Origin: Nocardiopsis eucommiae
Lineage (GTDB): Bacteria > Actinomycetota > Actinomycetes > Streptosporangiales > Streptosporangiaceae
DNA: 64,000 nt
Reading direction: 5' to 3'
Assembly: GCA_018388625.1 (NCBI GenBank)
Contig: CP074402.1
Location: 4,340,001 to 4,404,000, forward strand
The notes beneath the pieces are model-generated. The model worked only from the letters and a program-made list of their open reading frames with translations. It searched no databases and had not been told where the DNA came from. Below are positions 1-9,666 of this stretch, piece by piece (the first letter of the stretch is position 1; every line of letters starts with the position of its first letter). The translations under genes and the position numbers were made by a program.

Positions 1-922
1 ACCATGACCGCCGCGATCCGGGCGTTCGCGCCCGACGTGCTGCACCTGGCCTCCCCGCGCTGTTCGGCGCGACGGCGGTGGACGTGGCCCGCCGGTGGGC
101 GCTGCCGACGGTGGCGGCGTTCCAGACCGACCTGCCCGGGTTCGCCGGACGCTACGGCCTGCCCGGGTCCGGGACGCTGTGGTCGCTGCTCCACCGCGTC
201 CACTCGGCGGTGGACCGCACGCTGGTGCCGTCCTCGGCCACCCTGGAGGCGCTCTCCGGTCGGGGGTTCCCCCGGCTGGACCTGTGGCGCCGGGGTGTGG
301 ACGCCGCGCGCTTCTCCCCGACCACCGGTCCGAGGAACTACGTCGCGAGCTGGCACCGAACGGTGAGGTGATCGTGGGGTACGTGGGCCGTCTGTCCCGC
401 GACAAGCGGGTGCACCTGCTGGGCCATCTGGCGAGGCTGCGGGGGATACGCCTGGTGGTGGTCGGGGACGGCCCGGACCGCGCCCGGCTGCGCCGCCTGC
501 TGCCGGACGCCGTCTTCACGGGGCAGCGGACCGGCCCGGACCTCTCACGGCTGTACGCGTCACTGGACGTGTTCGTGCACACCGGTGCGGACGAGACCTT
601 CTGCCAGACCGTGCAGGAGGCGCTGGCCTCGGGCGTACCGGTGGTCGTCCCGGCGGCGGGCGGCCCCGTGGACCTGGTGACGGAGGGGCACAACGGCCTG
701 CTGTACCGGCCGGACTCGGTCAGTGAGCTGCGGGTGGCGGTGGGGCGGCTGGCCCACAACCGGGAGGTGCGGGCCCGGTTGGCGGCCCGGGCCCGGCCCT
801 CGGTGGCGCACCGCACGTGGCGGTCGGTCAACGAGGAGCTGGTGGAGCACTACAGAGCGGTGATCGCCCCGAGCCACGAGCTGGCCGCCCGCCGGGAGCG
901 GATGACGGCCGGAGGCGTGTGA
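1..922 (+). CDS. GT4 glycosyltransferase (GDP-mannose-dependent mannosyltransferase-like), 5' partial
   Basis: This is the C-terminal two thirds of a GT-B glycosyltransferase; the N-terminal nucleotide-free half begins upstream of the window. It opens with the family segment 'FAPDVLHLASP' and continues through 'TVAAFQTDLPGFAGRYGL'. It then shows the C-terminal Rossmann half with 'VGYVGRLSRDKRVHLL', 'VVVGDGPDR' and the donor-binding E-x7-E region around 'FCQTVQEALASGVPVV'. By family (PimB/MgtA type) it would transfer mannose from GDP-mannose to a membrane lipid; the exact acceptor cannot be read. Frame changes of -1 occur near 55 and 320, each at a 4-C run where five C would restore the frame, so the gene is probably intact. 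Confidence 0.8.
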
Positions 923-951
923 CTGCGGCGCGGATCGGCCGGGAAGGGCGT

Positions 952-989
952 GACGGGACCCTCCCTGGGAGAGAGAGGAGGGTCCCGTC
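952..989. terminator. Bidirectional terminator hairpin
   Basis: GACGGGACCCTCC and GGAGGGTCCCGTC form a perfect 13-bp stem around a 12-nt loop. It sits between the end of the glycosyltransferase and the end of the convergent aminotransferase. Confidence 0.6.
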
Positions 990-1049
990 GGTGGTGACCG
1001 CCTCACCCCGTATAAGAGAGGCGGGCACGATCTGGGCGCGGACGCGCGG

Positions 1050-2396
1050 TCAGTGGACCGGCTGCGCGATCGCCGCCGGAGCCGGGATCACCGTGCTGGG
1101 CGACGGGGTGCCGGAGGCCGCGGTGTCGGAGAGCAGCGCCCCGAGGACCTCGGTGAGCCGGTCCAGGTGGGAGCGGATCCACGGCAGGGACAGGGGGTCC
1201 TCGGCGGACAGCGCCGCGTACCGCTTGTCCTCGGAGTCCCCGTACAGGAGGCTGGTGGCCACCCGCATCCGCAGGGCGGCGGAGCTCTCGCCGAACTCGA
1301 CGGCGGGCAGCACCCCCATGCCGAAGTGCTCCAGGAGGTGCCCGGTCAGCTCCGGACCCGTGGTCACTCCGTGCAGCGCGGACAGCCGCTCACGGACCGG
1401 TTCGAAGTCCGGGTAGAGGTAGAAGGCCGCCGTCGGGGGCGAGACGAGCGCCCCGGCCCGGGAGAAGACGTCGGCGACGGCGCGGGCCACGACGCCGTGC
1501 AGGCGACGGCTGCGGTCCACGTGGTCACGCAGCTCGGCCGGTTCACCGAAGGCGTACGCGGCCGCCTGCTGGACGGGCGCGGCCGGGCTGGACCAGATCT
1601 CGCTGGCCACACCCAGGAGGCCGCCGCGCAGGCGGTGGCCGATCTCGGAGTCGGGCAGGCGCAGGACGCCGATCCGCCAGCCGCCGAGGGCCAGGTTCTT
1701 GCTGAGCCCGGTGGAGATGACGGTGCGCTCGGGCGCGTACTCGGCCGGGCTGTGGACCTCCGCGCGTTCCCGGCCGTGCTCGTCCACGTGGACGAGGTCC
1801 CGGTAGATCTCGTCGGAGATGATCACGAGGTCGAGTTCGCGGGCGACCTCGGCCAGGCGGCGCACGGTCTCCGCCCGCGCGACGGTGCCGGTCGGGTTGT
1901 CCGGGACGGTGACGACCACCGCGTTGACGGTGCGTCCCTCCTCCCGGGCGGCGGTGACGGCGGCGTGCAGCAGGTCCGGCTGCGGTACCCCGCCCTGCCC
2001 GGTGGCGGTCGGCACCATCACCGGACGCTGGCCCACGAGGCGGCTCTGCGCGGCGTAGCTGACCCAGCTGGGCGCGGCGATGGCGGTGTCCCCGCCGATC
2101 TCCAGGAGCAGGCTGTAGAGCAGGGGCTTGCTGCCCGGACCGGCGATGACCAGGTCGGGGTCGGTGGGCAGGCCCCGGCGGTTCCAGTACCCGGCGGCGG
2201 CCTCACGCAGGTCGCTGGAACCGGCGACGGGCCCGTAGGAGTTGGCCGCGTTGCTCGCCGTGAGCTGGTCCCGCATGACCGGGTGCACCGGCAGACCGGC
2301 CTCACCGAACCCGAGCGGAAGCACGCGCAGCCCTTGGCGGCGCTTGTCGTTGAGGGCTTCGTTCACGGCGAGGGTGGCGGACACAGTGACGGTCAT
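1050..2396 (-). CDS. PLP-dependent class I/II aminotransferase
   Basis: A 448-residue fold-type I aminotransferase with an intact frame. It contains the 'PDNPTG' motif (about residue 165), 'IISDEIY' (about 195) and the PLP lysine in 'STGLSKNLALGGWRIG' (about 235). The protein is cytosolic and transfers an amino group between an amino acid and a 2-oxo acid; the substrate is not readable. The ATG start lies close to the divergent LysR gene, and the 147-bp shared upstream region holds a LysR-box-like inverted repeat, which suggests the regulator controls this gene. The C-terminal tail after about residue 425 is Ala/Pro/Ser rich and probably disordered. Confidence 0.85.
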   Translation of the reverse strand: MTVTVSATLAVNEALNDKRRQGLRVLPLGFGEAGLPVHPVMRDQLTASNAANSYGPVAGSSDLREAAAGYWNRRGLPTDPDLVIAGPGSKPLLYSLLLEIGGDTAIAAPSWVSYAAQSRLVGQRPVMVPTATGQGGVPQPDLLHAAVTAAREEGRTVNAVVVTVPDNPTGTVARAETVRRLAEVARELDLVIISDEIYRDLVHVDEHGRERAEVHSPAEYAPERTVISTGLSKNLALGGWRIGVLRLPDSEIGHRLRGGLLGVASEIWSSPAAPVQQAAAYAFGEPAELRDHVDRSRRLHGVVARAVADVFSRAGALVSPPTAAFYLYPDFEPVRERLSALHGVTTGPELTGHLLEHFGMGVLPAVEFGESSAALRMRVATSLLYGDSEDKRYAALSAEDPLSLPWIRSHLDRLTEVLGALLSDTAASGTPSPSTVIPAPAAIAQPVH

Positions 2397-2521
2397 GGAT
2401 GACTCATCTCCGGCTTGTCGTTAGGCGCTGACCACCGGTTGAGCTGGGCTCTCGTCCAGCTGGTGGCCTCTCACACCCCAGCCTGCCCAGATCCCGCCAT
2501 CAGTACAAGCGAGTCTTTTCG

Positions 2522-2532
2522 ATGCTGAGCAT
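2522..2532. promoter_or_regulatory. LysR-type operator candidate
   Basis: ATGCTGAGCAT is a perfect 5-bp inverted repeat around one base, in the 147-bp region between the aminotransferase and the divergent LysR regulator. It ends 11 bp before the LysR start codon, a position suited to autorepression as well as control of the divergent gene. The role is inferred from geometry only. Confidence 0.4.
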
Positions 2533-2543
2533 AAGATGACCTA

Positions 2544-3494
2544 ATGCTTGACCTTCGACGACTCCAGCTCCTCCGCGAGTTCAGTACGCGCGGGACCATC
2601 GCCGCGACCGCGCACGCCCTGGGATACACGCCTTCGGCGGTGTCCCAACAGCTCGCCACGCTCGAACGCGAGACGGGGGTGGCGCTGCTGGACCGGTCGC
2701 CGCGCGGCGCCGAACTGACCGACGCCGGACAACTGCTCGTGAACCAGGCCGAGGAGATCCTGGCCCTGGTCGAGGCGGCCGAGTCCGTGCTGGCCGAGCA
2801 GTCGAACATCGCCCTGGGGGTGGTGACGGTCACGGCCTTCCCGACCGCCGCCGTGGCGTTCGCTCCGCTGTTGGCGCCGCCGCTGCGCGGCTACGAGGGC
2901 ATGCAGCTGGTCCTGAGGCAGACCCTCCTGGCCACCGGCACCCAGAAGGTGCGCTCCCGCGAGGTGGACATCGCCCTGGTGGACGACTGGACGGGGCAGC
3001 ACCCGGGCCGGGGCCCCGACAGCGGCCTGCGCCACGTGCACCTGCTGCGGGACCCGATGGTGCTGGCGGTCCCGGAGGGCCACCGGCTGGCCGACCCGGA
3101 GGTCCCGCTGGTGCTGGACCAGATGCTGGGTGAGTCGTGGATCGTGGCGCCGGAGGGCGAGCGCTCGCGGCACGGCACGGAGAAGCTGTTCGCCGAGGTG
3201 GGCGGGTTGCCCGCGGCGACGTGGGAGTTCGAGGGGCTGGGCACGATCCTCAGCCTGGTCTCGCGGGGCATCGGGATCGCGGCGGTCCCGGCCCTGGCCA
3301 TGGTGGGTGCCCCGGCGGGTCTGGTGTACCGGCGGTTCCCCTCGTCACCGGAGCGGCACGTGTACGCGGTGCTGCGTCCGGCGTCGCTGCGGCGCCCGGC
3401 CGTGCAGGTGACCCTGTCGGCGCTCCGGGACGCCGCCCGCAGCGTGGAGCGGGAGCTCAGCCCGGTCTCCCCGCGCGTCCAGGGGCCGAGGTGA
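2544..3494 (+). CDS. LysR-family transcriptional regulator
   Basis: A 316-residue LysR regulator with an intact frame. Residues 1-60 form the winged helix-turn-helix ('TPSAVSQQLATLERETGVAL', 'AELTDAG'). Residues from about 90 on form the periplasmic-binding-like effector domain, with the usual 'VSRGIGIAAVPALA' near 250. It is transcribed divergently from the aminotransferase, the classic arrangement for a LysR protein and its target. The inducer is unknown. The ATG has only a weak upstream purine tract. A strong terminator hairpin follows the stop codon. Confidence 0.9.
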   Translation: MLDLRRLQLLREFSTRGTIAATAHALGYTPSAVSQQLATLERETGVALLDRSPRGAELTDAGQLLVNQAEEILALVEAAESVLAEQSNIALGVVTVTAFPTAAVAFAPLLAPPLRGYEGMQLVLRQTLLATGTQKVRSREVDIALVDDWTGQHPGRGPDSGLRHVHLLRDPMVLAVPEGHRLADPEVPLVLDQMLGESWIVAPEGERSRHGTEKLFAEVGGLPAATWEFEGLGTILSLVSRGIGIAAVPALAMVGAPAGLVYRRFPSSPERHVYAVLRPASLRRPAVQVTLSALRDAARSVERELSPVSPRVQGPR

Positions 3495-3508
3495 AGGCGC
3501 GGGCGCGC

Positions 3509-3541
3509 ACACGGCCCGCCCCTTCAGGGGACGGGCCGTGT
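3509..3541 (+). terminator. Rho-independent-like terminator after the LysR gene
   Basis: ACACGGCCCG and CGGGCCGTGT form a perfect stem, 14 bp downstream of the LysR stop codon. Confidence 0.6.
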
Positions 3542-3585
3542 TCGGTGTTCTGTCGGTCGCTTCCGGTGGCCTGTACGGGTACCGG

Positions 3586-3915
3586 TCACGCGTCGTTGCT
3601 CCTTCGGCGCGCCTTGTCGATCCTGCGGCGGAGCTTGCGACAGACGTGGCGAGCTCGGTCTCGGTCGTCGCGGGCGTTCCACCAGCGCGCGTAGGCTTCC
3701 AGTCTTCTCTTGCGCAGGGAGTCCAGCTCGGCCTCCATCCGGTTCACCCGGTGCTCCAGGTCGATGCGTTCTCGTTCGAACGACGACATGTCGCGTTCGT
3801 GGAAACCGGCCTCGCGCTCGGCGCTGACCAGCCGATCCGTGAGACCTTCGGTGACGTTTCCACCCTTGGCGATCCGGCTGACGCCGGCCTGTCCGCTGAT
3901 GCCTTCGAACCACAC
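3586..3915 (-). CDS. Small coiled-coil protein of unknown function
   Basis: A 109-residue, strongly charged protein with G/C-ending codons, which supports it being a real gene. Residues 28-85 have heptad-like spacing of hydrophobics among Glu/Arg ('LEHRVNRMEAELDSLRKRR'), predicting a coiled coil. The C-terminus is very basic ('CRKLRRRIDKARRR'), compatible with nucleic-acid contact. There is no signal peptide or membrane helix. It lies alone between the LysR gene and a glycosyltransferase, and I do not recognise a family. Confidence 0.55.
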   Translation of the reverse strand: MWFEGISGQAGVSRIAKGGNVTEGLTDRLVSAEREAGFHERDMSSFERERIDLEHRVNRMEAELDSLRKRRLEAYARWWNARDDRDRARHVCRKLRRRIDKARRRSNDA

Positions 3916-4025
3916 AGTTCTGGTCTTTCCTGTGGCGGCCCGAGATCACCGATCGCTACGCAAAGAATGCAGAAAGTGTTCAAAGCGGACTTTTTGGGAG
4001 CCGATGTCTGGACACGGAACCTCGG

Positions 4026-5253
4026 CTAGGCCACCATGACCCGCTCGGACGCCGAGCGGCCCTGACCGCTCCCCCGGAGCCGCGTGTAGACCGCCTCGAA
4101 CCGGTCCAGCGACCGGTGGTGGTCGTGCTCCTGGGCGATCTCGCGACTCGCCCGTCCCAGCTCCCCGCGTCGCCCTTCCGAGCCGAGCACCGACAGCAGA
4201 CGGTCGGCCAGGCGCACGTGGTCGCCCGGCGGGAACAGGAAGCCGTTGCGCCCCTCCTCCACCAGGTGGGGCAGCGCCATCGCGTCGGCGGCCACCACGG
4301 GCAGACCCGTGGACATCGCCTCCAGCGTGGCGATGCTCTGGAGCTCGGCCACGCTCGCGATGGCGAAGACGTCCGCCGCCGCGTAGACCATCGGCAGGTC
4401 CTCGTCCGGCACGAAACCCAGGAAGAACACCCGGTCCGCCACGCCGAGCCGGGCGGCGAGCGCGCGCAGCTCCGCCTCACGCTGCCCGGTCCCGGCCAGC
4501 ACCAGCTGCGCGTCGCGCTCGGGGACGATCATCGCCAGCGCCCGGATCGTGTCGTCGATCCGCTTCTCCTCGTCCAGCCGCCCCACGAAGACCACCGTGT
4601 CCCGCTCGGGCAGGCCGAAACGGTCCCTGGCCGCCGCGCGGTCCCCGGCCCGGGGGTGGAAGCGGTCGAGGTCGATCCCGCAGGAGATCGCCTCGATCTC
4701 CCGGGCGAACCCCGCTCGCGCAGGAGTTCTGCCGCGCGCGGGGTCGGGGTGGTCACGTGGTCGGCCTCCCCGGCCACGCGGACCATGTCCCGCCAGGCCA
4801 GCGAGCCCGCCGCGTGCTGCATCGGTCGCGGCACGCGGGCGTGCGCGTACAGGTTGTCCGGCATGAAGTGGTTGGTCAGGACCACGGGCACGCCCTCCGC
4901 CCGCCCCCGACGCAGGGCCGAACGGCTGAGGGGGAAGTGGCTCTGCACGTGGAGGACGTCGGGGTCCAGTCGCCGCAGGACCCGGGCGATGTGCCCGCCC
5001 ATCCCCAGGGGGACGGCCGCCCGCATCGCGCTCTGGAAGGGGATCGGGGCCGAGCGCAGCCGGTGCTCGGTGACGTTCCCGTTGACCGTGACGTGGGGTT
5101 CGCCCCCTCGGAGGGGCACACGACGTGCACCCGGTGCCCGCGTCCGGCCAGCCCCTCCGCCAGGCGGAACGTGAAGTAGCCAGCGCCGTTGACGTCGGGC
5201 GGGTAGGTGTCCGAGGCGATCAGGACGCGCAGTGGACGGTTCGGCTGTGCCAT
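4026..5253 (-). CDS. GT4 glycosyltransferase
   Basis: A complete GT-B glycosyltransferase of about 410 residues. The N-terminus has 'VLIASDTYPPDVNGAGYFTF' and 'HVQSHFPLSR'. The C-terminal donor half has 'VVFVGRLDEEKRIDDTIRAL', 'LVLAGTGQREAELR', and 'SIATLEAMSTGLPVVAADA', the E-x7-E donor site. It probably transfers a sugar from a nucleotide-sugar to a lipid or glycan acceptor at the membrane face. The ATG at 5253 is preferred because the Rossmann strand begins ten residues later. There are -1 frame changes near 5107 (six G expected, five seen on the coding strand) and 4715 (five expected, four seen). It may share a transcript with the EamA transporter gene 16 bp upstream. Confidence 0.8.
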
Positions 5254-5269
5254 CTGGGATCTCCCTGTT

Positions 5270-6163
5270 TCAACGAGTGCGGCTACTGGGGGCGGCGGAG
5301 GGACCGGGGTCGCTGTCCGCCTCCGGGTTGCGGTGCCGGGACCGGGCCAGGGTGACGGTGCCCGCGAAGGCGACGAGGGCGAACAGCACCGCCCCGACCT
5401 GTTCGACGGGGGTGTCCGGCACCCCCTCACCGAGCAGCAGCGCGCCGATGCCCACGCCGACCACCGGGTCGGCGATCAGCAGGGTGGCGTACGCGGCGGC
5501 GAAGTGCCCGGTCCGATAGGCGTTCTGGAGCAGGAGGGCGCCGAAGACCGCGGTGGCCCCCGCCATGACGGTGAGCCAGCTGACGAGGTTGACCGGGTCC
5601 TCCACGGCGCGGGAGGTGATCACCCGGGCCAGACCCGACGTGGTGCCGAGGGCGGCGCCACCCGCGGCCGCGAGCAGCAGGGCGCGCACCCCGCTGGGCA
5701 GCCAGTGGGCGGTCAGGTACACGAGGCCGCCGACCGCGATCATCCCGCCGGACAGCCACAGCGCGGTCTGGGTCGACATGACCGGCGGATGGGAGCTGTG
5801 CGGGAAGGTCGTCAGGAGGCCGACCAGGCCGACCATCACCGCGACCCCGGCCAGGATCTGCGCGACGCGGACCCGCTGCCGGTTGAACACGGCGGACAGC
5901 ACGATCGCGAACAGCAGCCCGGTGACGCCGATCGGCTGGATGATGGTCAGTGGCGCCCCGCTCAGGGCGAGCAGGTGGAGGCAGGCCCCCAGCACCGCCG
6001 CCCCGGTGCCGAGGAGCCAGCGGGGCTGGCGCAGCAGGTGCAGGAGGAAGCCCGCCCGCGCGACCTTCCGCCCGGGGGCGCGCACCGCGTCGCGTTCCTG
6101 GAGAGCCGAGCCCAGAGCCAGGGCGAAGGCCCCCGCCACGGCCATGAGTACGTGCAACGGCAT
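5270..6163 (-). CDS. EamA/DMT-family membrane transporter
   Basis: A polytopic membrane protein of about 297 residues with nine to ten hydrophobic helices in two halves. Examples are 'HVLMAVAGAFALALGS' and 'AGVAVMVGLVGLL' in the first half and 'LIADPVVGVGIGALLLGE' with 'VGAVLFALVAFAGTVTLA' in the second. The conserved motif 'PIGVTGLLFAIVLSA' fits drug/metabolite transporter exporters. The substrate is unknown. The ATG at 6163 precedes the first helix directly. The tail is short, polar and Pro/Ser rich. The gene lies 16 bp upstream of the glycosyltransferase start, suggesting one operon. Confidence 0.75.
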   Translation of the reverse strand: MPLHVLMAVAGAFALALGSALQERDAVRAPGRKVARAGFLLHLLRQPRWLLGTGAAVLGACLHLLALSGAPLTIIQPIGVTGLLFAIVLSAVFNRQRVRVAQILAGVAVMVGLVGLLTTFPHSSHPPVMSTQTALWLSGGMIAVGGLVYLTAHWLPSGVRALLLAAAGGAALGTTSGLARVITSRAVEDPVNLVSWLTVMAGATAVFGALLLQNAYRTGHFAAAYATLLIADPVVGVGIGALLLGEGVPDTPVEQVGAVLFALVAFAGTVTLARSRHRNPEADSDPGPSAAPSSRTR

Positions 6164-6566
6164 CAGGCGAACCACCCCGTCGAGGCCGAACCCGTCGTCC
6201 CCGGTGCTCCGCGCATCACCGCATCCCCCGCCACTCGGTTCTCCCCGTGCCCGGCAACCGGGCACGGGCAAAACAGTACGGAGGGACGGCGTGCTACGGC
6301 GATAACGCCACCCCCGTCTTTCTCGTAGTGTCGTCCCCACCTCGCGGGGACGGGCACACACCCACACGCGTGTCGGGGTTCCACCCCGGTTTCGGCACCG
6401 CCCGGGCCCGGGTCCCCCTCCCCTACGTCTCCCGCAAAAGCCGGGGCGTCAAGAGTCCTCGCGGGTCAAGAGTGGGTATTGGGTGGTCCCGAATAGCGGA
6501 GCCCGCCCGGACCGATTGCCCCGGGACCCTGTGCCGCCGTAGCCGGACGTGACACTATGTCCGGGT

Positions 6567-6582
6567 ATTGGTCTAGACCGGA
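6567..6582. promoter_or_regulatory. DasR-responsive element (dre)-like operator
   Basis: ATTGGTCTAGACCGGA contains the perfect palindrome GGTCTAGACC and matches the actinobacterial DasR site (around TGGTCTAGACCA) at all core positions. It ends 15 bp before the GTG of the GH20 hexosaminidase, where repressor binding would block initiation. DasR senses GlcN-6-P, so the expected logic is derepression during chitin/GlcNAc use. The rest of 6164-6566 shows no gene. Confidence 0.7.
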
Positions 6583-6597
6583 CAGGAGCAGTGCCGC

Positions 6598-8232
6598 GTG
6601 CCTGAGAACCCCCACCCCGATCCCCTTTCCCTGCTTCCCCGGCCCCGGGAGCTGACCACCGACGGTTCCGGCGGACTCACCCTGACCTCCGCCACCCGTG
6701 TCTCCGCGGACCACGAAGCCCAGGGCACGCTGGCCTGGCTCCAGCGCGAGCTCGGCGCGGCCACCGGCCTGCCCCTGGCCACCGGCGACGAGGAGGACGC
6801 CCAGATCCGGCTGAGCGTCGACCCGGGCGCGGGACTCGGCCGGGAGGGCTACCGCCTGATCATCGACTCCGAGGGCGCGATCGTGGTGGGCAACGAGCCC
6901 GCCGGGGTGTTCTACGGGGTGCAGACCCTGCGCCAGCTGCTGCCCGTCGACGCCTACCGCTCCAGCCCCTGAGCGGCGCCGAGTGGCGTCTGCCCGCGGT
7001 GAGCATCACCGACGCCCCGCGCTTCCAGTGGCGCGGCGCGATGCTGGACATCGCCCGCCACTTCCAGCCCAAGCGCGAGATCCTGCGCTTCATCGACCTG
7101 CTCGCGCTGCACAAGCTCAACGTGCTGCACCTGCACCTGACCGACGACCAGGGCTGGCGGGTCGAGATCCGCCGCTACCCGAAACTGACCGAGGTCGCCT
7201 CCTGGCGCACCGAGAGCCAGCTGGGCGCCACCAAGCCCGCGACCTTCGACGACCGCCCGCACGGCGGCTTCCTCACGCAGGACGACATCCGCGAGATCGT
7301 GGCCTACGCGGACGCCCGACACGTCGCGGTGGTCCCGGAGATCGACGTCCCCGGCCACTCCCAGGCGGCCATCCACGCCTACCCCGAGCTGGGTGAGGTC
7401 GGGCAGATCCCGGTGGGCACCCAGTGGGGGTCTTCGAGGAGATCCTCGCCGTCACCGACAACGTCCTGGAGTTCTACAAGAACGTCTTCGACGAGATCAT
7501 CGAGCTCTTCCCGAGCACCTACGTCCACGTGGGCGGGGACGAGGTCCCCAAGACCCAGTGGAAGAACAGCGCCTCCGCCCAGAAGCGGATCAGGGACGAG
7601 GGACTGGCCGACGAGGACGAGCTCCAGAGCTGGTTCATCCGCCAGCTCGACGACCACCTCACCCAGCGCGGCCGTCGCCTGCTCGGCTGGGACGAGATCC
7701 TGGAGGGCGGCCTCGCGTCGGGCGCGACGGTGATGTCGTGGCGCGGCGAGGAGGGCGGCATCGCGGCGGCCCGCGCCGGACACGACGTGATCATGGCCCC
7801 CACCGCCACGTCCTACCTGGACTACAAGCAGTCCGAGCGGCCGGACGAGCCGGTTCCGGTGGGCACGCTCCTGCGGGTGGAGGACGTGTACGCGGGCGAG
7901 CCGGTCCCCGCCGACCTCACCGAGGAGGAGGCCCGGCACGTCCTCGGCGGGCAGGTGAACCTCTGGAGCGAGCACGTCGACAACGCGCGCAGGCTCGACT
8001 TCATGGTCTTCCCGCGCCTGACCGCCTTCGCCGAGAAGATCTGGTCCGAGGGGAGCGCGACTTCACCGAGTTCGAGCCGCGTCTGCGCCACCACCTGCGC
8101 AGGCTCGACGCGGCGGGCGTGGAGTACCGTCCGCTCGACGGCCCGCGCCCCTGGCAGACCCGCCCCGGCGTCTACGGCTGGGGCTACCAGCCCGGCCAGG
8201 AGGCCCCGGAGCAGGGCCACGCCGGAGCGTAG
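6598..8232 (+). CDS. GH20 beta-N-acetylhexosaminidase
   Basis: A full GH20 enzyme of about 545 residues. The N-terminal GH20b domain spans roughly 1-130 ('LLPRPRELTTDGSGG', 'GVFYGVQTLRQLLP'). The (beta/alpha)8 barrel follows with 'LNVLHLHLTDDQGWRVEI', 'PEIDVPGHSQAAI' and the catalytic Asp-Glu pair in 'YVHVGGDEVPKTQW'. It releases terminal GlcNAc/GalNAc from chitooligosaccharides or glycans. There is no signal peptide, so it is probably intracellular. Frame changes of -1 occur at about 6970, 7427 and 8056, at runs of 4 C, 5 G and 4 G where one more base restores the family sequence. The dre-like site just upstream supports a GlcNAc-utilisation role. Confidence 0.9.
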
Positions 8233-8237
8233 ACGAC

Positions 8238-8275
8238 CCGTCGGGGCCGGTCCCGTGTGGGGTCGGCCCCGACGG
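8238..8275. terminator. Bidirectional terminator hairpin
   Basis: CCGTCGGGGCC pairs with GGCCCCGACGG. It lies between the hexosaminidase stop and the stop of the convergent D-serine-deaminase-like gene. Confidence 0.6.
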
Positions 8276-8285
8276 CCGCACGGCC

Positions 8286-9521
8286 TCAGAAGTAGGTGGC
8301 GATCGCGTCGACCACGCGGTGGTCGTCGTCCACCACCGGAATGACCTGCCAGCGGTCGAAGGCCGTGCACGGGTGGGAGATCCCGAAGGAGACCAGGTCG
8401 CCGGGGCGCACTCCCAGCCCCTCGGGCACGTCGAGGTAGGCGTGGTGGTCGTTGAGGCCGGTGACCTCGACCCCCTCGGCCGGGACCACCGACCCGTCGC
8501 GCCTGCGCAGGACGCGCGGGACGGGGAATCCCTGGTCGAAGTTGGCCTCGCGGCGGCCCATCCCGGCGATCGCCCGCCCCCGCTCCGGGGTGGACGTGAC
8601 CTGCGCCCACAGCTCCAGGGCCCCGGACAGCGCGTCGCCGCCCTCGGGCAGCCGGTTGTACGGCGTGGTCCGCCGGTACAGGCCGTCGTCGTGGGCGACG
8701 TAGGCCCCGCTGCGCAGGATCGGCGTGACGTCCTCCCGGCCGCCGATCTCCTGGGCGACCACGTCGAACCACGCGCTGCCACCCACCGAGAGAACCGGAC
8801 GCTCCAGGCCGTGTTCGGAGGCCAGGGCGGCGGCGTCCCCGAGGAGGTCCCCCAGGAAGCCCCGGACCCCCTCGGCGTCGCTGAGCGAACCCTCGTACCC
8901 GGCCACTCCGGCCAGCTCCAGGCCCGGAGCCCGTACGACCTCCCGGGCCACGGCCAGCACCGCCTCCCGCGTGCGGCAGCCCGTGCGACCGCCCGGCGTG
9001 CCGCGCTCCACCATCACCCGGAGGGGTCGGCCGCCGTCGCCCGACGCCTCCGAAGCCAGGGCGACCCCCTCGGAGGAGTCGACGTAGAAGAGGAACGCGA
9101 AGTCGGGGTCGGCGTCCTGCTCCGCCGCCACCCAGCGCAGGACCCGGGGGTCCAGGAGCTCGTTGGCCAGCAGGACGCGGTCCACCCCGAACCGGCGGAA
9201 GTCCAGGACCTGGTTGGCGGTGGCGGCGGTGATCCCCCAGGCGCCCGCGTCGAGCTGGCGCTGGGTGAGCACGGGGGACATCGCGGTCTTGCCGTGGGGC
9301 GCGAACAGGAGTCCGTGGCCGCGCGTGAACTCGGCCAGCGCGGCGATGTTGCGGTCCAGCGAGGAGGCGCGGAGCACCATGAGCGGCCAGGTGAAGGGGC
9401 CGCTGAACAGGTGGTCCCCACGCGCGGCGAACTCGGTCAGGGTGACGGGCTCGCCCGGCCACCACAGGCCCTTGGTACGCCAGTCGACGTGTTCCTGGGG
9501 GATGCACAGCCGTTCGCTCAC
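8286..9521 (-). CDS. PLP-dependent D-serine deaminase / D-threonine aldolase-like enzyme
   Basis: A 411-residue enzyme of the alanine racemase N-terminal fold joined to a D-Ser dehydratase-like C-terminal domain. The PLP lysine lies in 'LLFAPHGKTAMSPVL' (about residue 75). The C-terminal metal-binding signature is 'GLNDHHAYLDVPE' and 'ISHPCTAFDRW', with His and Cys ligands as in DSD1-type enzymes. It would convert a D-amino acid (D-Ser or a D-3-hydroxy amino acid) to an oxo acid and ammonia, or cleave it. The frame is intact. The chosen start is the GTG giving 'MSERLCIPQEH'. It is convergent with the hexosaminidase; no operon partner is apparent. Confidence 0.8.
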   Translation of the reverse strand: MSERLCIPQEHVDWRTKGLWWPGEPVTLTEFAARGDHLFSGPFTWPLMVLRASSLDRNIAALAEFTRGHGLLFAPHGKTAMSPVLTQRQLDAGAWGITAATANQVLDFRRFGVDRVLLANELLDPRVLRWVAAEQDADPDFAFLFYVDSSEGVALASEASGDGGRPLRVMVERGTPGGRTGCRTREAVLAVAREVVRAPGLELAGVAGYEGSLSDAEGVRGFLGDLLGDAAALASEHGLERPVLSVGGSAWFDVVAQEIGGREDVTPILRSGAYVAHDDGLYRRTTPYNRLPEGGDALSGALELWAQVTSTPERGRAIAGMGRREANFDQGFPVPRVLRRRDGSVVPAEGVEVTGLNDHHAYLDVPEGLGVRPGDLVSFGISHPCTAFDRWQVIPVVDDDHRVVDAIATYF

Positions 9522-9622
9522 GTGGCCTCCGCTTCCTGATGGGGGTGTTCTCGCTCCGATCCTCCCACTGGGGGCGTCGGGGCGCCTCCCTCCGGGGCGG
9601 GGTTCGCGCGTACGGACACGGC

Positions 9623-9652
9623 CGGACCCGCCCGGCACGCCGGGCGGGTCCG
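9623..9652 (-). terminator. Terminator of the glycerophosphodiesterase gene
   Basis: CGGACCCGCCCGG and CCGGGCGGGTCCG form a perfect 13-bp stem with a CACG loop, just past the stop codon at 9667. Confidence 0.6.
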
Positions 9653-9666
9653 CCGCTGCGGTGGGG

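Noticed and set aside
3524..4039. Plus- and minus-strand frames overlapping the coiled-coil gene at 3586-3915
   Set aside because: Codon third-position bias and the coiled-coil pattern support only the 109-residue minus-strand frame.
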